A stretch of 64,000 bases of DNA from assembly GCA_964406005.1 (NCBI GenBank), contig CAYOPZ010000008.1, forward strand, positions 28,581 to 92,580, read 5' to 3'. Positions 1 to 8,435 of this stretch are shown here, in pieces. The stretch comes from CAYOPZ01 sp964406005 (GTDB lineage Bacteria > Bacteroidota > Bacteroidia > Bacteroidales > SM23-62). Within the stretch, counting starts at the first letter, position 1. Every line of letters starts with the position of its first letter. The notes under the pieces were generated by a model. The model worked only from the letters and a program-made list of their open reading frames with translations. It was not told the origin of the DNA and searched no databases. Both the position numbers and the translations under genes were made by a program.

Positions 1-1
1 T

Positions 2-2296
2 ACGTTTCCGAAGCACAGGGAAAAGGATAATTTCTCCTACACCGTATCGCACGGACTGTTTTTGCTCAGTCCCTCTTCAATATTGCTGGAAGATGCCATC
101 CGGCAGATCGGCCTGCAGCAATCCGTGGCGGATGAGCGCGGATACCGGGAAGTTTCCGGAACGGCGGGTCATAATGTAAGCGGGAATATATATGTGAATT
201 TCAAGGTTTTCCCGGGCTTTATAAGCCACCTGTTTAGACAGAGGTACGCGGGCAGGATTGAGGGCATGCTGCAATTTTCAGATTGGTCGGAGCTGGATGT
301 CAACCTTCGTCACAATGCAATGCTGCTGAACGGGTTTACCTGGTGTGACCCGGAATCGGATGATTATCTGAACATCATCCTGAAACACCAGCCGCAGAAA
401 CTGGATATCGAAAATGTAGTGCCCTCTTCGGTAGCGGCTTTCCTTGCCCTGGGCTTTGATGATTTTCAGGAGTATAAAAAAGACTATATCAATTACCTCG
501 AGATAAGCGGAGGGGGAAGGTCTTATCTCAGGGATCTGAGGGCATTGAATGAAAAATACAATATGGATGTTGACGGATTGTTCCTGCCCGTAATAGACAG
601 GCAGGTGGCGATGGTGATTACGGACATCAGGAATTCCGGCTGGGAGGAGAACGCCTTTGTGATCTGTAATACAAAAAGCAAAAGCCTGGCTGAAGAGAAA
701 TTAAGCGAATTTCTTACACGGATCGGTGAAACGGACGATATCGACATTTCTTCCCTGATTCTTCACAGCAGGGTAAACAACGATGTGAACTATACTTTTT
801 ACAAGGTGCCGGTCCCGTTTCTTCCTGCCAAGCTGTTCGGGCAGGTTTTCGGGGAGGTAAACAGCAAGTATTGTACATTTTATGACAATTGTCTGATATT
901 CGGGAATTCCATACAGGCCCTGTCGACATATATTTATGCCAACCAGCTGGGCGATAATCTGGGCAGCAATCTTTATTTCAGCCAGTTTTCAGATTACCTG
1001 GCCTCCCGTTCCAACCTTTATTTCTACCTTGACGTTCCGGCTTCGGCAAAAGTGCTGGAACGTTACCTGGAACCATCCCTGTTCCGGAAGATCGAAAAGC
1101 AGGAGGAACACCTTGACAATTTCCAGGCCCTGGCATACCAGTTGACCTCTGAAAACAATATGGCCTATAACAACATCATCCTGAAATATACCCCGGAACT
1201 GAGGGAGGAAGCGAAAACCGTCTGGGAAAGCAGGCTTGACCGGCCTGTGGTAACCAAACCCGCTCTGGTCGTAAATCATTATACAAAGGAGAATGAGATA
1301 TTTGTGCAGGATGCAGATAATAACATCTACCTGATGAACAGCTCGGGAAGGATCCTGTGGAAACAAAAGATCGAAGGCAGGATACTGAGCGATATTTACC
1401 AGATCGATTTTTACGGGAACGGCAAGCTCCAGATGATGTTCAATACGAAAGACCAGCTTCATCTTATCGACAGGAACGGGAATTATGTCGAGAGGTTTCC
1501 CGTGAAACTCCGTTCCCCGGCCACCAATGGCATGGCGCTTTTTGATTACGAGGACAACATGGATTACAGGATTGCCGTCGCCGGGGAAGACAGGGGGGTT
1601 TACCTGTATAATAAGGAAGGGAACCTTGTCGGGGGATGGGAATTCGGCAAGACCGAGAGTATGGTAACAAAACCCGTCGAGTATTTTCGCATCGGGGATC
1701 GTGATTACCTGGTTTTTGCAGACCGGCTGACATGCTATATACTTAACCGCAGGGGACAGACAAGGGTCAGGGTACGGGAGCATTTCCCGGTCGCCGGGAA
1801 TGCCGGTTTCACCCTCGAAGGCAATACCCCAGGCACGGAGCCCAGGCTGGCTGTTACGGATACCATGGGACATGTGCATTTCATCTATTTCGACGGCAGG
1901 TCGGAACAGGTGGATCTGGGCACGTTCCCGGGGGACCATTATTTCAATTATGCCGATCTTGACGGTGACGGCCGCATGGAATATATTTTTACGGACGGGA
2001 CCGGGATGAAAGTGTTCGATGCAGACAGGTCACGGGAATTTACCTACACCTTCCGGTCTGAAATCAGCCAGCCACCGGTGATTTACCGGTTTTCGCGGGG
2101 CGATCTGAAGATCGGCGTGGTATCCGAAGAACGGCATGAGATCTATCTTTTGAACGCCGACGGAACGTTGTACAGGGGATTCCCGCTCAGGGGATCAACG
2201 CTGTTCAGCATAGGGGTTTTCAGCGGAACCGACAGTAAATTTAACCTGATAGTAGGTAGTGACGATAACTTTTTGTATAATTATTCCGTACAATGA
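2..2296 (+). CDS. DUF3352-like protein with C-terminal beta-propeller, 5'-truncated
   Basis: The reading frame is open from base 2, so the gene begins upstream of the window; the TTG at 62 is only the first possible start codon inside the window and the N-terminus is missing. About the first 380 visible residues look like the DUF3352-type proteins of Bacteroidota. From about residue 400 the sequence has repeated short strand units of the kind found in PQQ/FG-GAP-like beta-propellers, for example NNIYLMNSSGRILWKQKI, DNMDYRIAVAGED and YADLDGDGRMEYIF. Such proteins are expected in the cell envelope, but the signal peptide or anchor is not visible here. The next two genes on the same strand follow within 25 and 6 bp, suggesting one operon. 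The family name is by resemblance and the role is unknown. Confidence 0.6.
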   Translation, partial: TFPKHREKDNFSYTVSHGLFLLSPSSILLEDAIRQIGLQQSVADERGYREVSGTAGHNVSGNIYVNFKVFPGFISHLFRQRYAGRIEGMLQFSDWSELDVNLRHNAMLLNGFTWCDPESDDYLNIILKHQPQKLDIENVVPSSVAAFLALGFDDFQEYKKDYINYLEISGGGRSYLRDLRALNEKYNMDVDGLFLPVIDRQVAMVITDIRNSGWEENAFVICNTKSKSLAEEKLSEFLTRIGETDDIDISSLILHSRVNNDVNYTFYKVPVPFLPAKLFGQVFGEVNSKYCTFYDNCLIFGNSIQALSTYIYANQLGDNLGSNLYFSQFSDYLASRSNLYFYLDVPASAKVLERYLEPSLFRKIEKQEEHLDNFQALAYQLTSENNMAYNNIILKYTPELREEAKTVWESRLDRPVVTKPALVVNHYTKENEIFVQDADNNIYLMNSSGRILWKQKIEGRILSDIYQIDFYGNGKLQMMFNTKDQLHLIDRNGNYVERFPVKLRSPATNGMALFDYEDNMDYRIAVAGEDRGVYLYNKEGNLVGGWEFGKTESMVTKPVEYFRIGDRDYLVFADRLTCYILNRRGQTRVRVREHFPVAGNAGFTLEGNTPGTEPRLAVTDTMGHVHFIYFDGRSEQVDLGTFPGDHYFNYADLDGDGRMEYIFTDGTGMKVFDADRSREFTYTFRSEISQPPVIYRFSRGDLKIGVVSEERHEIYLLNADGTLYRGFPLRGSTLFSIGVFSGTDSKFNLIVGSDDNFLYNYSVQ

Positions 2297-2319
2297 AAAG
2301 ATCATAAAGCCTGAAATCT

Positions 2320-3966
2320 ATGTGCCGAACAAAGATCTTCCCGCTCGCGTTCGTTCTTTCCCTCCTTGTCACAGCCTGTATGAACGAAGAATTTGAATTC
2401 GATAAATACGACACTACGGTGGAATGGGAACCCGGCCTCCAGGCGCCCCTGGTCTACGGTGACCTGAGCATTGATGATCTGCTGTCGGAACTCAACCGGT
2501 CGGATTTCCTGTCTGAAGACGACTCGGGATTGTTGTTTTTTGTTTACGACACGAACACAAGCCTGTCTGCCGGAGATTTCTTCGGTGTGTTGCCCGACCA
2601 GGAGTTCATCCAGGTTTTCTTTTCCGTACCCTATGATCTTCCGGGTGATTCCCTGGAAAATCTGGGAGATACCGTACTGTTCTCACAGGACAAATCCTTC
2701 GAATTCCAGCGGACCGGGGATGAAAGGATCGACAGCATAGAGCTGAAAGGGGGTGAAGTGGTAATCGATGTCTCGTCGACCATCAGGCATACCGGGATCC
2801 TCAAGATCCACTCCAATGCCATCGAGATGAACGGGCAGCCCTATATGCAGACCATAGAGATCAGCGATCCGTCGGGGACATTCACCGACCAGTTCATCGT
2901 TGACCTTGCCGGGACCACCATAGCGCTTGACAATTCCGACCCGGATACCACTTTACTCGATCTGGTGTTCGATTTTTATCTGATCCCTTCGGGCGAGGAC
3001 ATCCTGTCGTCCGAGGTGGTGGATATCACGCACAGTTTCCGGGACCTCGAGTTCCAAACTCTGTACGGATATATTGGCTCCTTTGACAGCCTTCTCATTG
3101 ACCACCAGACAATGGATTTCGACCTTCTTGAAGGAAGTTTCGAGGGCACGGTAAGCCTGAACGATCCGCAGCTTCACCTGGACATCATGAACTCCTTCGG
3201 GGTGGTGTTCAGCATCGAACTGCTCGATATGGAAGGGCGCTTTGAAGGCGGGTCCGTTACGGCCATAAATATTGACCCGGCAGACAATCCGATCGTGATC
3301 GGCGCACCCGGCCTGGATCAGGTGGGGGAATCGGTCCGCACGGAAGTCTCCATAGACCGGTCTAACAGTAATTTTTATGAGATCGGAACCACGGATCTCA
3401 GGGGGCTGCAATTCTCTGTAAGGGCACAGGCCAATCCGGGCGGGGAGACCGATAATTTCCTGCAGGACACAAGCGGGCTGAGCGTAGATGTGGAAGCACG
3501 TATACCCCTCGACCTTAAGATAGAGGATGTGGTGCTGGCCGATACATTTGAATTCTCTCCCTTTGAAGATATTTCGGATATCGGTCCAGAAGATATTAAT
3601 TCCATGACGCTCACACTGGATACGGAAAACGGCCTGCCCCTGGAACTTGACGTTCAGGCTTATTTCATGGATTCGAATTATGTGATCCTGGATTCCCTGT
3701 TTGACGATACGAACCGCAGCATCCTGTCATCCGGTGAGCTGGACGGGAGCGGGAAGGTCATCGCGCGTACGCCGGGCAGTTCGACCGTATCTCTGACCCA
3801 GCTGCAGATAGAGAATATATGGGATGCGCAGAATTTGCTTTTCAAAGCCTGGGTTGAAACAACGAACGATGCAATGGGAGCGGCCCGGGATGTTAAATTT
3901 TATTCGGAGTATTCACTGTATTTCAAGATCGGTGCAGGAGCCGAAGTGAGCCTGAGAAGCGATTAA
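2320..3966 (+). CDS. large predicted lipoprotein of unknown function
   Basis: This 548-residue protein starts with a lipoprotein signal peptide: a short basic n-region, a hydrophobic stretch and the lipobox VTAC, giving a lipidated Cys at about residue 20. Acidic residues follow closely (MNEEFEFD), a feature that in some Bacteroidota favours export of lipoproteins to the cell surface. The rest is rich in Asp, Ser and beta-prone segments with no recognisable catalytic motif. It sits 23 bp after the propeller gene and 5 bp before a DUF5723 outer-membrane protein, so the three are probably co-transcribed and may work together at the outer membrane. I do not recognise a named family. Confidence 0.8.
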   Translation: MCRTKIFPLAFVLSLLVTACMNEEFEFDKYDTTVEWEPGLQAPLVYGDLSIDDLLSELNRSDFLSEDDSGLLFFVYDTNTSLSAGDFFGVLPDQEFIQVFFSVPYDLPGDSLENLGDTVLFSQDKSFEFQRTGDERIDSIELKGGEVVIDVSSTIRHTGILKIHSNAIEMNGQPYMQTIEISDPSGTFTDQFIVDLAGTTIALDNSDPDTTLLDLVFDFYLIPSGEDILSSEVVDITHSFRDLEFQTLYGYIGSFDSLLIDHQTMDFDLLEGSFEGTVSLNDPQLHLDIMNSFGVVFSIELLDMEGRFEGGSVTAINIDPADNPIVIGAPGLDQVGESVRTEVSIDRSNSNFYEIGTTDLRGLQFSVRAQANPGGETDNFLQDTSGLSVDVEARIPLDLKIEDVVLADTFEFSPFEDISDIGPEDINSMTLTLDTENGLPLELDVQAYFMDSNYVILDSLFDDTNRSILSSGELDGSGKVIARTPGSSTVSLTQLQIENIWDAQNLLFKAWVETTNDAMGAARDVKFYSEYSLYFKIGAGAEVSLRSD

Positions 3967-3971
3967 AGGAA

Positions 3972-5465
3972 ATGAGGAACCAAATACCCGTCACCATGCA
4001 TATAAAACCGGATTTCCGTACCCTGTTACTGGCAGCAGTTATGGTGCTTGCAGGCCGGGCGACGCTTTCGGCCCAGTTCAGCAACACCTATTACCATATG
4101 TTCGGTGTTCCGCAGGCCAACCAGCTGAACCCGGCGTTCCAGTCAAACTGCAATACATACGTGGGGTTTCCGGTTCTGTCGGCCCTTAAACTCGATCTTG
4201 AATTGCCCGTGGCCTACAATGAGATCTTTTCCTACAACTCATCCCTCGACCGGATCATCACCTTCATGCATCCCCAGGGAGACAAACAGGCCTTTCTTGA
4301 TGCCCTTGACCAGACCAATACACTGCGATTCGAACTGGGAACCTCTATTTTGTCGACAGGATGGAGAAGGGAAAATTTTTATTTCACAGTTGATTTCACG
4401 GAACGGATGGACGCAGGTTTTACCTTTCCGAAAGACCTGGCTGAATTCCTTATCAACGGGACAAAGAACCAGGACCGTTTCAGCTTCGGCGGCTTCGGTC
4501 CGGACCTGAATTATTTTCATGAATTTGCCATCGGAGCCTCATTCAACAGCGATGATGAGTTCCAGGTGGGTTTCCGGGGGAAACTGCTGATGGGACTGGT
4601 AAACCTCAGGAATACGGAATCCGATATAAACCTGAAGACAGAGATGGATGAGTGGAGCATAAGTTCCAGGATAGATTATAATCTCACTGTTCCCTACCTG
4701 GATTTTCTGCCAATTGATGACGACGGGACCCTGCTTATAGACAGCCTGTCCAATATGGAGATTGACGACCTGTTCGGCTTCCCTGCCAGTCCGGAAGACT
4801 TGCTTACACTTAGCGAATTAAGCAATTTCATCGGTCTGAAGAATCCGGGATTTGCCCTGGATTTCGGGTTTAACTACCACCCCGTAGAAAAGATTGCTGT
4901 TTCCGCAAGCCTTGTTGACATTGGGTTCATACGCTGGAGGAACCAGGCTTACCGGTTTTCCCAGACCATGGACTATACCTTCGGGGGACTGGAACTTTCA
5001 CTCGACGATGATGCCGATCCGGGGCAGGAACTGCTCGATTCCCTCGAGAACAGTTACAGTATCGGTACCACCAAGGGTTCCTATACCGCCCTGCTCAGCG
5101 GGAAGGTATATTATGGCATCGCTTATGAACCTACCGAAAAGATCAGGTTGGGTTTTGTCGGAAGGACGCGCATCTACAAGTACAATTTTTATAACCAGTT
5201 CACCTTCTCGGCCAATGTAATGCCCATCAGCATGTTCAGCACATCACTGAGCTACTCCGTGTATAACGGGCATTATCATAACCTGGGGCTCGGACTTTCA
5301 CTCAGGCTCGGTCCGCTGAACGTTTATGTCATTACGGACCAGGGCCCCTCGGCTTATCTCATACCCCGGAATTTTTCATCCATGAATCTCAGGCTGGGAT
5401 TGAATATTGCCACAGGCTGCCGAAAGATGTCCAAAAAAATGCAGGACCGGCCAATGATCGAGTAA
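3972..5465 (+). CDS. DUF5723 family predicted outer-membrane protein
   Basis: A 497-residue protein with a signal peptide ending around TLSAQ, then the opening FSNTYYHMFGVPQANQLNPA that is characteristic of the Bacteroidota DUF5723 family. The body alternates aromatic and polar residues with Gly turns, as in outer-membrane beta-barrels, and resembles the PorV/FadL-like barrels associated with this phylum. The upstream lipoprotein gene ends 5 bp before it. An alternative ATG at 3996 gives a shorter n-region for the signal peptide and is equally plausible. The last residues are polar rather than the usual aromatic C-terminus of a barrel. Function is unknown. Confidence 0.8.
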   Translation: MRNQIPVTMHIKPDFRTLLLAAVMVLAGRATLSAQFSNTYYHMFGVPQANQLNPAFQSNCNTYVGFPVLSALKLDLELPVAYNEIFSYNSSLDRIITFMHPQGDKQAFLDALDQTNTLRFELGTSILSTGWRRENFYFTVDFTERMDAGFTFPKDLAEFLINGTKNQDRFSFGGFGPDLNYFHEFAIGASFNSDDEFQVGFRGKLLMGLVNLRNTESDINLKTEMDEWSISSRIDYNLTVPYLDFLPIDDDGTLLIDSLSNMEIDDLFGFPASPEDLLTLSELSNFIGLKNPGFALDFGFNYHPVEKIAVSASLVDIGFIRWRNQAYRFSQTMDYTFGGLELSLDDDADPGQELLDSLENSYSIGTTKGSYTALLSGKVYYGIAYEPTEKIRLGFVGRTRIYKYNFYNQFTFSANVMPISMFSTSLSYSVYNGHYHNLGLGLSLRLGPLNVYVITDQGPSAYLIPRNFSSMNLRLGLNIATGCRKMSKKMQDRPMIE

Positions 5466-5499
5466 AAGGAGTTTTGATCTTACCGGATGCAGTGAATTC

Positions 5500-5563
5500 G
5501 AAAGCAGATATTAAACCGCAGCTGGAAATCAAAGATTTAATGTTGCTCTTTATATCTGCTTTC
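5500..5563 (-). repeat. nested palindromic repeat, copy C
   Basis: The outer arms GAAAGCAGATAT (5500-5511) and ATATCTGCTTTC (5552-5563) are perfect 12-bp inverted repeats. Read on the minus strand, the interior carries the same end blocks as the elements at 36.5 and 59.7 kb: AAGAGCAACATTAA, a small inner hairpin (AAATC, loop AAA, GATTT at 5526-5538) and GCTGCGGTTT. The inner hairpin sequence differs from the other copies while the blocks around it are kept. It lies in the 225-bp gap between the DUF5723 gene and the Fic gene. Confidence 0.7.
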
Positions 5564-5603
5564 AAAATAGAATTTGGATAAATACTGCAATTATTCATTT
5601 TTT

Positions 5604-5627
5604 TTGACGTAAATATTGCGTCATTTA
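5604..5627 (+). promoter_or_regulatory. operator-like dyad 1 upstream of fic
   Basis: The site contains TGACGTAA, a 3-bp ATA spacer and TTGCGTCA, an inverted repeat with one mismatch. A second site of the same layout begins exactly 53 bp downstream, about five helical turns, so the two would lie on the same face of the DNA. Both lie immediately upstream of the chosen fic ATG at 5691. The likely reader is the fic product itself, whose C-terminus looks like a winged helix. This is inference; no promoter could be placed with certainty. Confidence 0.55.
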
Positions 5628-5656
5628 TTTCATAATAAGGCGAACATAACCTATAT

Positions 5657-5680
5657 TTGCCGTATATATTACGTCATTTA
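5657..5680 (+). promoter_or_regulatory. operator-like dyad 2 upstream of fic
   Basis: The site contains TGCCGTAT, ATA and TTACGTCA: the same 8-3-8 dyad as site 1, with two mismatches between half-sites. It ends 10 bp before the fic ATG. Along the 24 positions it matches dyad 1 at all but three. Binding here would cover the translation start region or a promoter just upstream, consistent with autorepression. Confidence 0.5.
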
Positions 5681-5690
5681 TACAATCGAT

Positions 5691-6797
5691 ATGTATATAC
5701 ATCAAAATAAGGATTGGCCGGATTTTTTCTGGAATAACGATGCACTGGTCCCATACCTTAGTAAGGTGCGTAATCTGCAAGGCAGATTAATTGGAAGAAT
5801 GGAGGGGTTGGGATTCGAGCTTAGAGAAGAAGCTGTACTTAAGACATTGACAGAAGATATTGTTAAGTCAAGTGCAATTGAGGGCGAGTTTTTAATCCCG
5901 GAAGAAGTAAGATCCTCCGTAGCCAGAAGATTAGGCATGGATATATCCGGATTGCCGGATGTAAGCCGTGATGTAGAGGGGGTTGTTGAAATGATGCTGG
6001 ATGCGACTCAGAATTATAAAGATCCCTTAACAAAGGATCGAATGTGTGGATGGCATGCAGCTTTATTTCCGACAGGAAGGAGCGGGATGCATAAGATAAC
6101 AGTTGGTGAATGGAGGAATGATGAGCATGGCCCAATGCAAGTGGTATCCGGTCCGATGGGAAGAGAAAAGGTGCATTACACGGCACCTGACGCTAAACGG
6201 CTTGAAGTGGAAATGAATCGATTCATGGAGTGGTTCAATACGGACAATAGTATGGAACCTGTGATTAAATCAGCAATTGCCCATTTTTGGTTCGTTAGTA
6301 TCCATCCGTTCGATGATGGTAATGGAAGAATAGCCAGAGCCATTGCAGATTCTCAATTGGCCAGAGCGGACAGGACCAACCAAAGATTCTATAGTATGTC
6401 GGCTCAGATAATGAAATCAAAAAAGGGATATTATACTGTATTGGAGTCTGCCCATAAGGGAAGTCTGGATGTCAGCCAATGGCTGGTTTGGTACTTTGAA
6501 CGGCTGAATGAGGCACTTGAGGCAACCGATGAAACATTGTCGAAAGTCCTGGTAAAGGCAAAGTTTTGGGAAATACATAAAACTACCCGACTAAATGAGA
6601 GACAAGTCAAGATGATTAATATACTTCTTGGTGATTTTATAGGTAAGTTACATTCGTCCAAATGGGCGAAGATGACAAAAGTGCATAGAGATACTGCCCG
6701 CAGGGATATTCAAGACCTGATCGGGAAAGGTATCTTGCTGGATTCAGGTGAGGGAGGCAGAAGTACAAACTACATTCTTAATCTTCCCTCACTGTAA
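5691..6797 (+). CDS. Fic family protein (DUF4172 N-domain, class II), with C-terminal winged helix
   Basis: Fic enzymes transfer AMP or related groups from nucleotides to target proteins. The catalytic motif HPFDDGNGRIAR starts at about His205. The N-terminus MYIHQNKDWPDFFW matches the DUF4172 domain that precedes many Fic domains, and SSAIEG at residues 60-65 fits the inhibitory motif (S/T)xxxE(G/N), placing it in the self-inhibited class II. The C-terminus (HRDTARRDIQDLIGKGIL) resembles a DNA-binding winged helix. The ATG at 5691 is preferred over the upstream in-frame TTG at 5616, which lies inside the first operator-like dyad. The gene is visibly richer in A+T than its neighbours and lies between two copies of a palindromic repeat, which suggests acquisition by transfer. 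No antitoxin partner is evident. The target is unknown. Confidence 0.92.
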   Translation: MYIHQNKDWPDFFWNNDALVPYLSKVRNLQGRLIGRMEGLGFELREEAVLKTLTEDIVKSSAIEGEFLIPEEVRSSVARRLGMDISGLPDVSRDVEGVVEMMLDATQNYKDPLTKDRMCGWHAALFPTGRSGMHKITVGEWRNDEHGPMQVVSGPMGREKVHYTAPDAKRLEVEMNRFMEWFNTDNSMEPVIKSAIAHFWFVSIHPFDDGNGRIARAIADSQLARADRTNQRFYSMSAQIMKSKKGYYTVLESAHKGSLDVSQWLVWYFERLNEALEATDETLSKVLVKAKFWEIHKTTRLNERQVKMINILLGDFIGKLHSSKWAKMTKVHRDTARRDIQDLIGKGILLDSGEGGRSTNYILNLPSL

Positions 6798-6830
6798 AAC
6801 AGGATTTACTGGTTGCCGTGGCATGTCTGA

Positions 6831-6854
6831 GAAGGCAGATTTAATGTTGCTCTT
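6831..6854 (-). repeat. deleted copy D of the nested palindromic repeat
   Basis: This 24-bp stretch consists of GAAGGCAGAT joined to TTAATGTTGCTCTT. Both parts match copy C, one base differing in the left part, and the junction is what recombination between the two AGAT tetramers of a C-like copy (5506-5509 and 5533-5536) would leave. It lies between the convergent fic and DsrE-like genes. Confidence 0.5.
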
Positions 6855-6870
6855 CACAGGATCTGATAAA

Positions 6871-7374
6871 TCAGGTAAATATGATCTGCGTTCCTTCGCC
6901 CCCCGCCATTTCGTATAACTGGCCAACGGTGATTACGTCCCTGACATTGTCGTCGAGGTCTTCTCTTTTCAGCTTGAACATGTCGAAGGCAAGCTGGCAG
7001 GCATAGAGTTCGCCGCCGCCGGCAACGATCATTTCAATGAATTCATCAACAGGGGGTACGTCCAGTGCTTCCATCTGTTTTTTCATCATTGCAGAAACAC
7101 CGGCTTCAACGCCCGGGAGCATTCCAAGTAAACTCGGGAAAGGCAGTCCTCCTGGCATTCTCATGGCCGGGTTGCCTACCGTTGCGGTTTTCGCTTTGTT
7201 CTGTCTTTTCTTTATAATGGCGTCAAGACCGAAAAAGGTGAAAAACAGTTTTGTTTCGATGCCTTCCATGACAGCGCCATTGGCCATCACCAGTCCGGCA
7301 TAGATGTCTTCGATAGATCCTTTCGCCACGATGATCAGCACTTTTTTCAAGGGAGTTTCCTTTACTTCAGCCAT
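6871..7374 (-). CDS. DsrE/DsrF/DrsH-like family protein
   Basis: A 167-residue soluble protein beginning with a Rossmann-like strand (KKVLIIVAKGSIEDIYAGLVMANGA) and carrying the conserved cysteine region GGGELYACQLAFDMF near residue 127. Proteins of this family are thought to move sulfane sulfur between thiols in sulfur relay or sulfide oxidation. It is the last gene of a four-gene minus-strand set after SQR, DUF1641 and a TusE/DsrC protein, 17 bp behind the latter. The central MRMPGGLPFPSLLGMLPG segment is typical of the larger DsrE-like proteins found beside SQR. The specific partner is inferred from context only. Confidence 0.85.
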   Translation of the reverse strand: MAEVKETPLKKVLIIVAKGSIEDIYAGLVMANGAVMEGIETKLFFTFFGLDAIIKKRQNKAKTATVGNPAMRMPGGLPFPSLLGMLPGVEAGVSAMMKKQMEALDVPPVDEFIEMIVAGGGELYACQLAFDMFKLKREDLDDNVRDVITVGQLYEMAGGEGTQIIFT

Positions 7375-7391
7375 AATTTCAGGATTTAAGT

Positions 7392-7703
7392 TTATACACA
7401 GGATGTGGGCTTGGATATGCCTGCTATACGCGAAGATTTTTTCAACGGACCGCCCGGGAACAATTCATACAATCCCTTGATGTCCGTAATGCCGGATTTC
7501 CCTACCTTACGGATGGTCAGGGGAATACCGGCTGCGTGTTCCTTGCGCAGGTATTCCAGGATCTCAAAATGTTTATCGGTCAGTTCAATACCTTCTTCCC
7601 TGGCGATTTCAACCGCAATATCCCTGTTCCACTGTGAGGGATCTGTCAGATATCCTTCCTCTGTGACATCCGTATTTACGCCTGCATAAGTTTTTGTTGC
7701 CAT
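7392..7703 (-). CDS. tusE: TusE/DsrC family sulfur-relay protein with a single C-terminal cysteine
   Basis: The 103-residue protein has the DsrC/TusE fold signature (GYLTDPSQWNRDIAVEIA, then HFEILEYLRKEH) and ends AGISKPTSCV, with the conserved penultimate cysteine on the flexible C-terminal arm. The second arm cysteine found in dissimilatory DsrC, eleven positions earlier, is Ser here. It therefore belongs to the one-cysteine carriers that accept a persulfide, not to the two-cysteine trisulfide-forming DsrC of sulfite reduction. It lies between a DUF1641 gene and a DsrE-like gene in the SQR operon, which suggests it takes sulfur derived from sulfide oxidation rather than acting in tRNA thiolation alone. 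Confidence 0.9.
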   Translation of the reverse strand: MATKTYAGVNTDVTEEGYLTDPSQWNRDIAVEIAREEGIELTDKHFEILEYLRKEHAAGIPLTIRKVGKSGITDIKGLYELFPGGPLKKSSRIAGISKPTSCV

Positions 7704-7734
7704 AACTGATAGAATTTAATGATGTATCTGAAAA

Positions 7735-8421
7735 TTATTTTTCGTTTAATGTAACCACATTTTCTTTCGAGAGATTTTTCATGAAAGTGATCAGGAATCC
7801 GATTCCCTTTTTGATTTCCGGGCTTCTCAATTCCTTCATGGCTTTCCACATGGAATATTCGGGAATGTCCTCAACATCCAGCTTCTGATAAATGTTCAAT
7901 GCATTGTTAAGGGCGCGCATCATCTCCGGCTGGGTCATGTTTTTCACGGTATCCAGGATGGATACGATATTGTCTGCCAGCAATTCCACATCCTCCCTTG
8001 AATAATTGCTTACAATGTTGTCCGCAACATTGGCCATGGCCCTGAAGAATTCAAAATAACCTTTCTGTTCAAGTTCATGCATTTTCTTTATCAGATCGAT
8101 GACGATTTCCCTGGTGACCGGGCCCATATCATGCATCAGGTCGTAAAGGCTTTCGAATGTATCCAGTACATAGGTGAACTTGTCGGTATTTTTAAGGAGC
8201 TTGAAAGCAAGAAACTTCAGGTCGTCCCAGTTCAGTTCCACACCCTGCTTTTCCAGTTCTTCCACCGAGCTTCTGAATGCGTCCCTGGCAATGATGTTCA
8301 CATCTTCCATAAGGTCGTCCATGCGTTCGCTGCGCAACTTCTGGACCGTTGCACATTCAAGGATGGCATCCAGCTTTACATTGATTTCATCGATCTGTTT
8401 CTGAAGGTCTTTTTCAGCCAT
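7735..8421 (-). CDS. DUF1641 domain protein
   Basis: A 228-residue, almost wholly helical and acidic protein with no signal peptide. The segment NALNIYQKLDVEDIPEYSMWKAMKELRSPEIKKGIGFLITFMKNL matches the conserved core of DUF1641, a family repeatedly found beside sulfide:quinone oxidoreductases and formate dehydrogenase-like enzymes. It is 14 bp downstream of the SQR-like gene and 31 bp upstream of tusE, in one operon. An accessory role for the membrane-bound flavoprotein is plausible but unproven. Confidence 0.85.
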   Translation of the reverse strand: MAEKDLQKQIDEINVKLDAILECATVQKLRSERMDDLMEDVNIIARDAFRSSVEELEKQGVELNWDDLKFLAFKLLKNTDKFTYVLDTFESLYDLMHDMGPVTREIVIDLIKKMHELEQKGYFEFFRAMANVADNIVSNYSREDVELLADNIVSILDTVKNMTQPEMMRALNNALNIYQKLDVEDIPEYSMWKAMKELRSPEIKKGIGFLITFMKNLSKENVVTLNEK

Positions 8422-8435
8422 TTCCCGGGGTATTA

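Noticed and set aside
989..1939. Long minus-strand frame (316 codons) inside the DUF3352-like gene
   Set aside because: It mirrors the real gene in codon periodicity and has no coherent domain, signal or start context.
5616..5690. N-terminal extension of the Fic protein from the TTG at 5616
   Set aside because: The codons run through the operator-like dyads, and the DUF4172 domain begins at the ATG at 5691.
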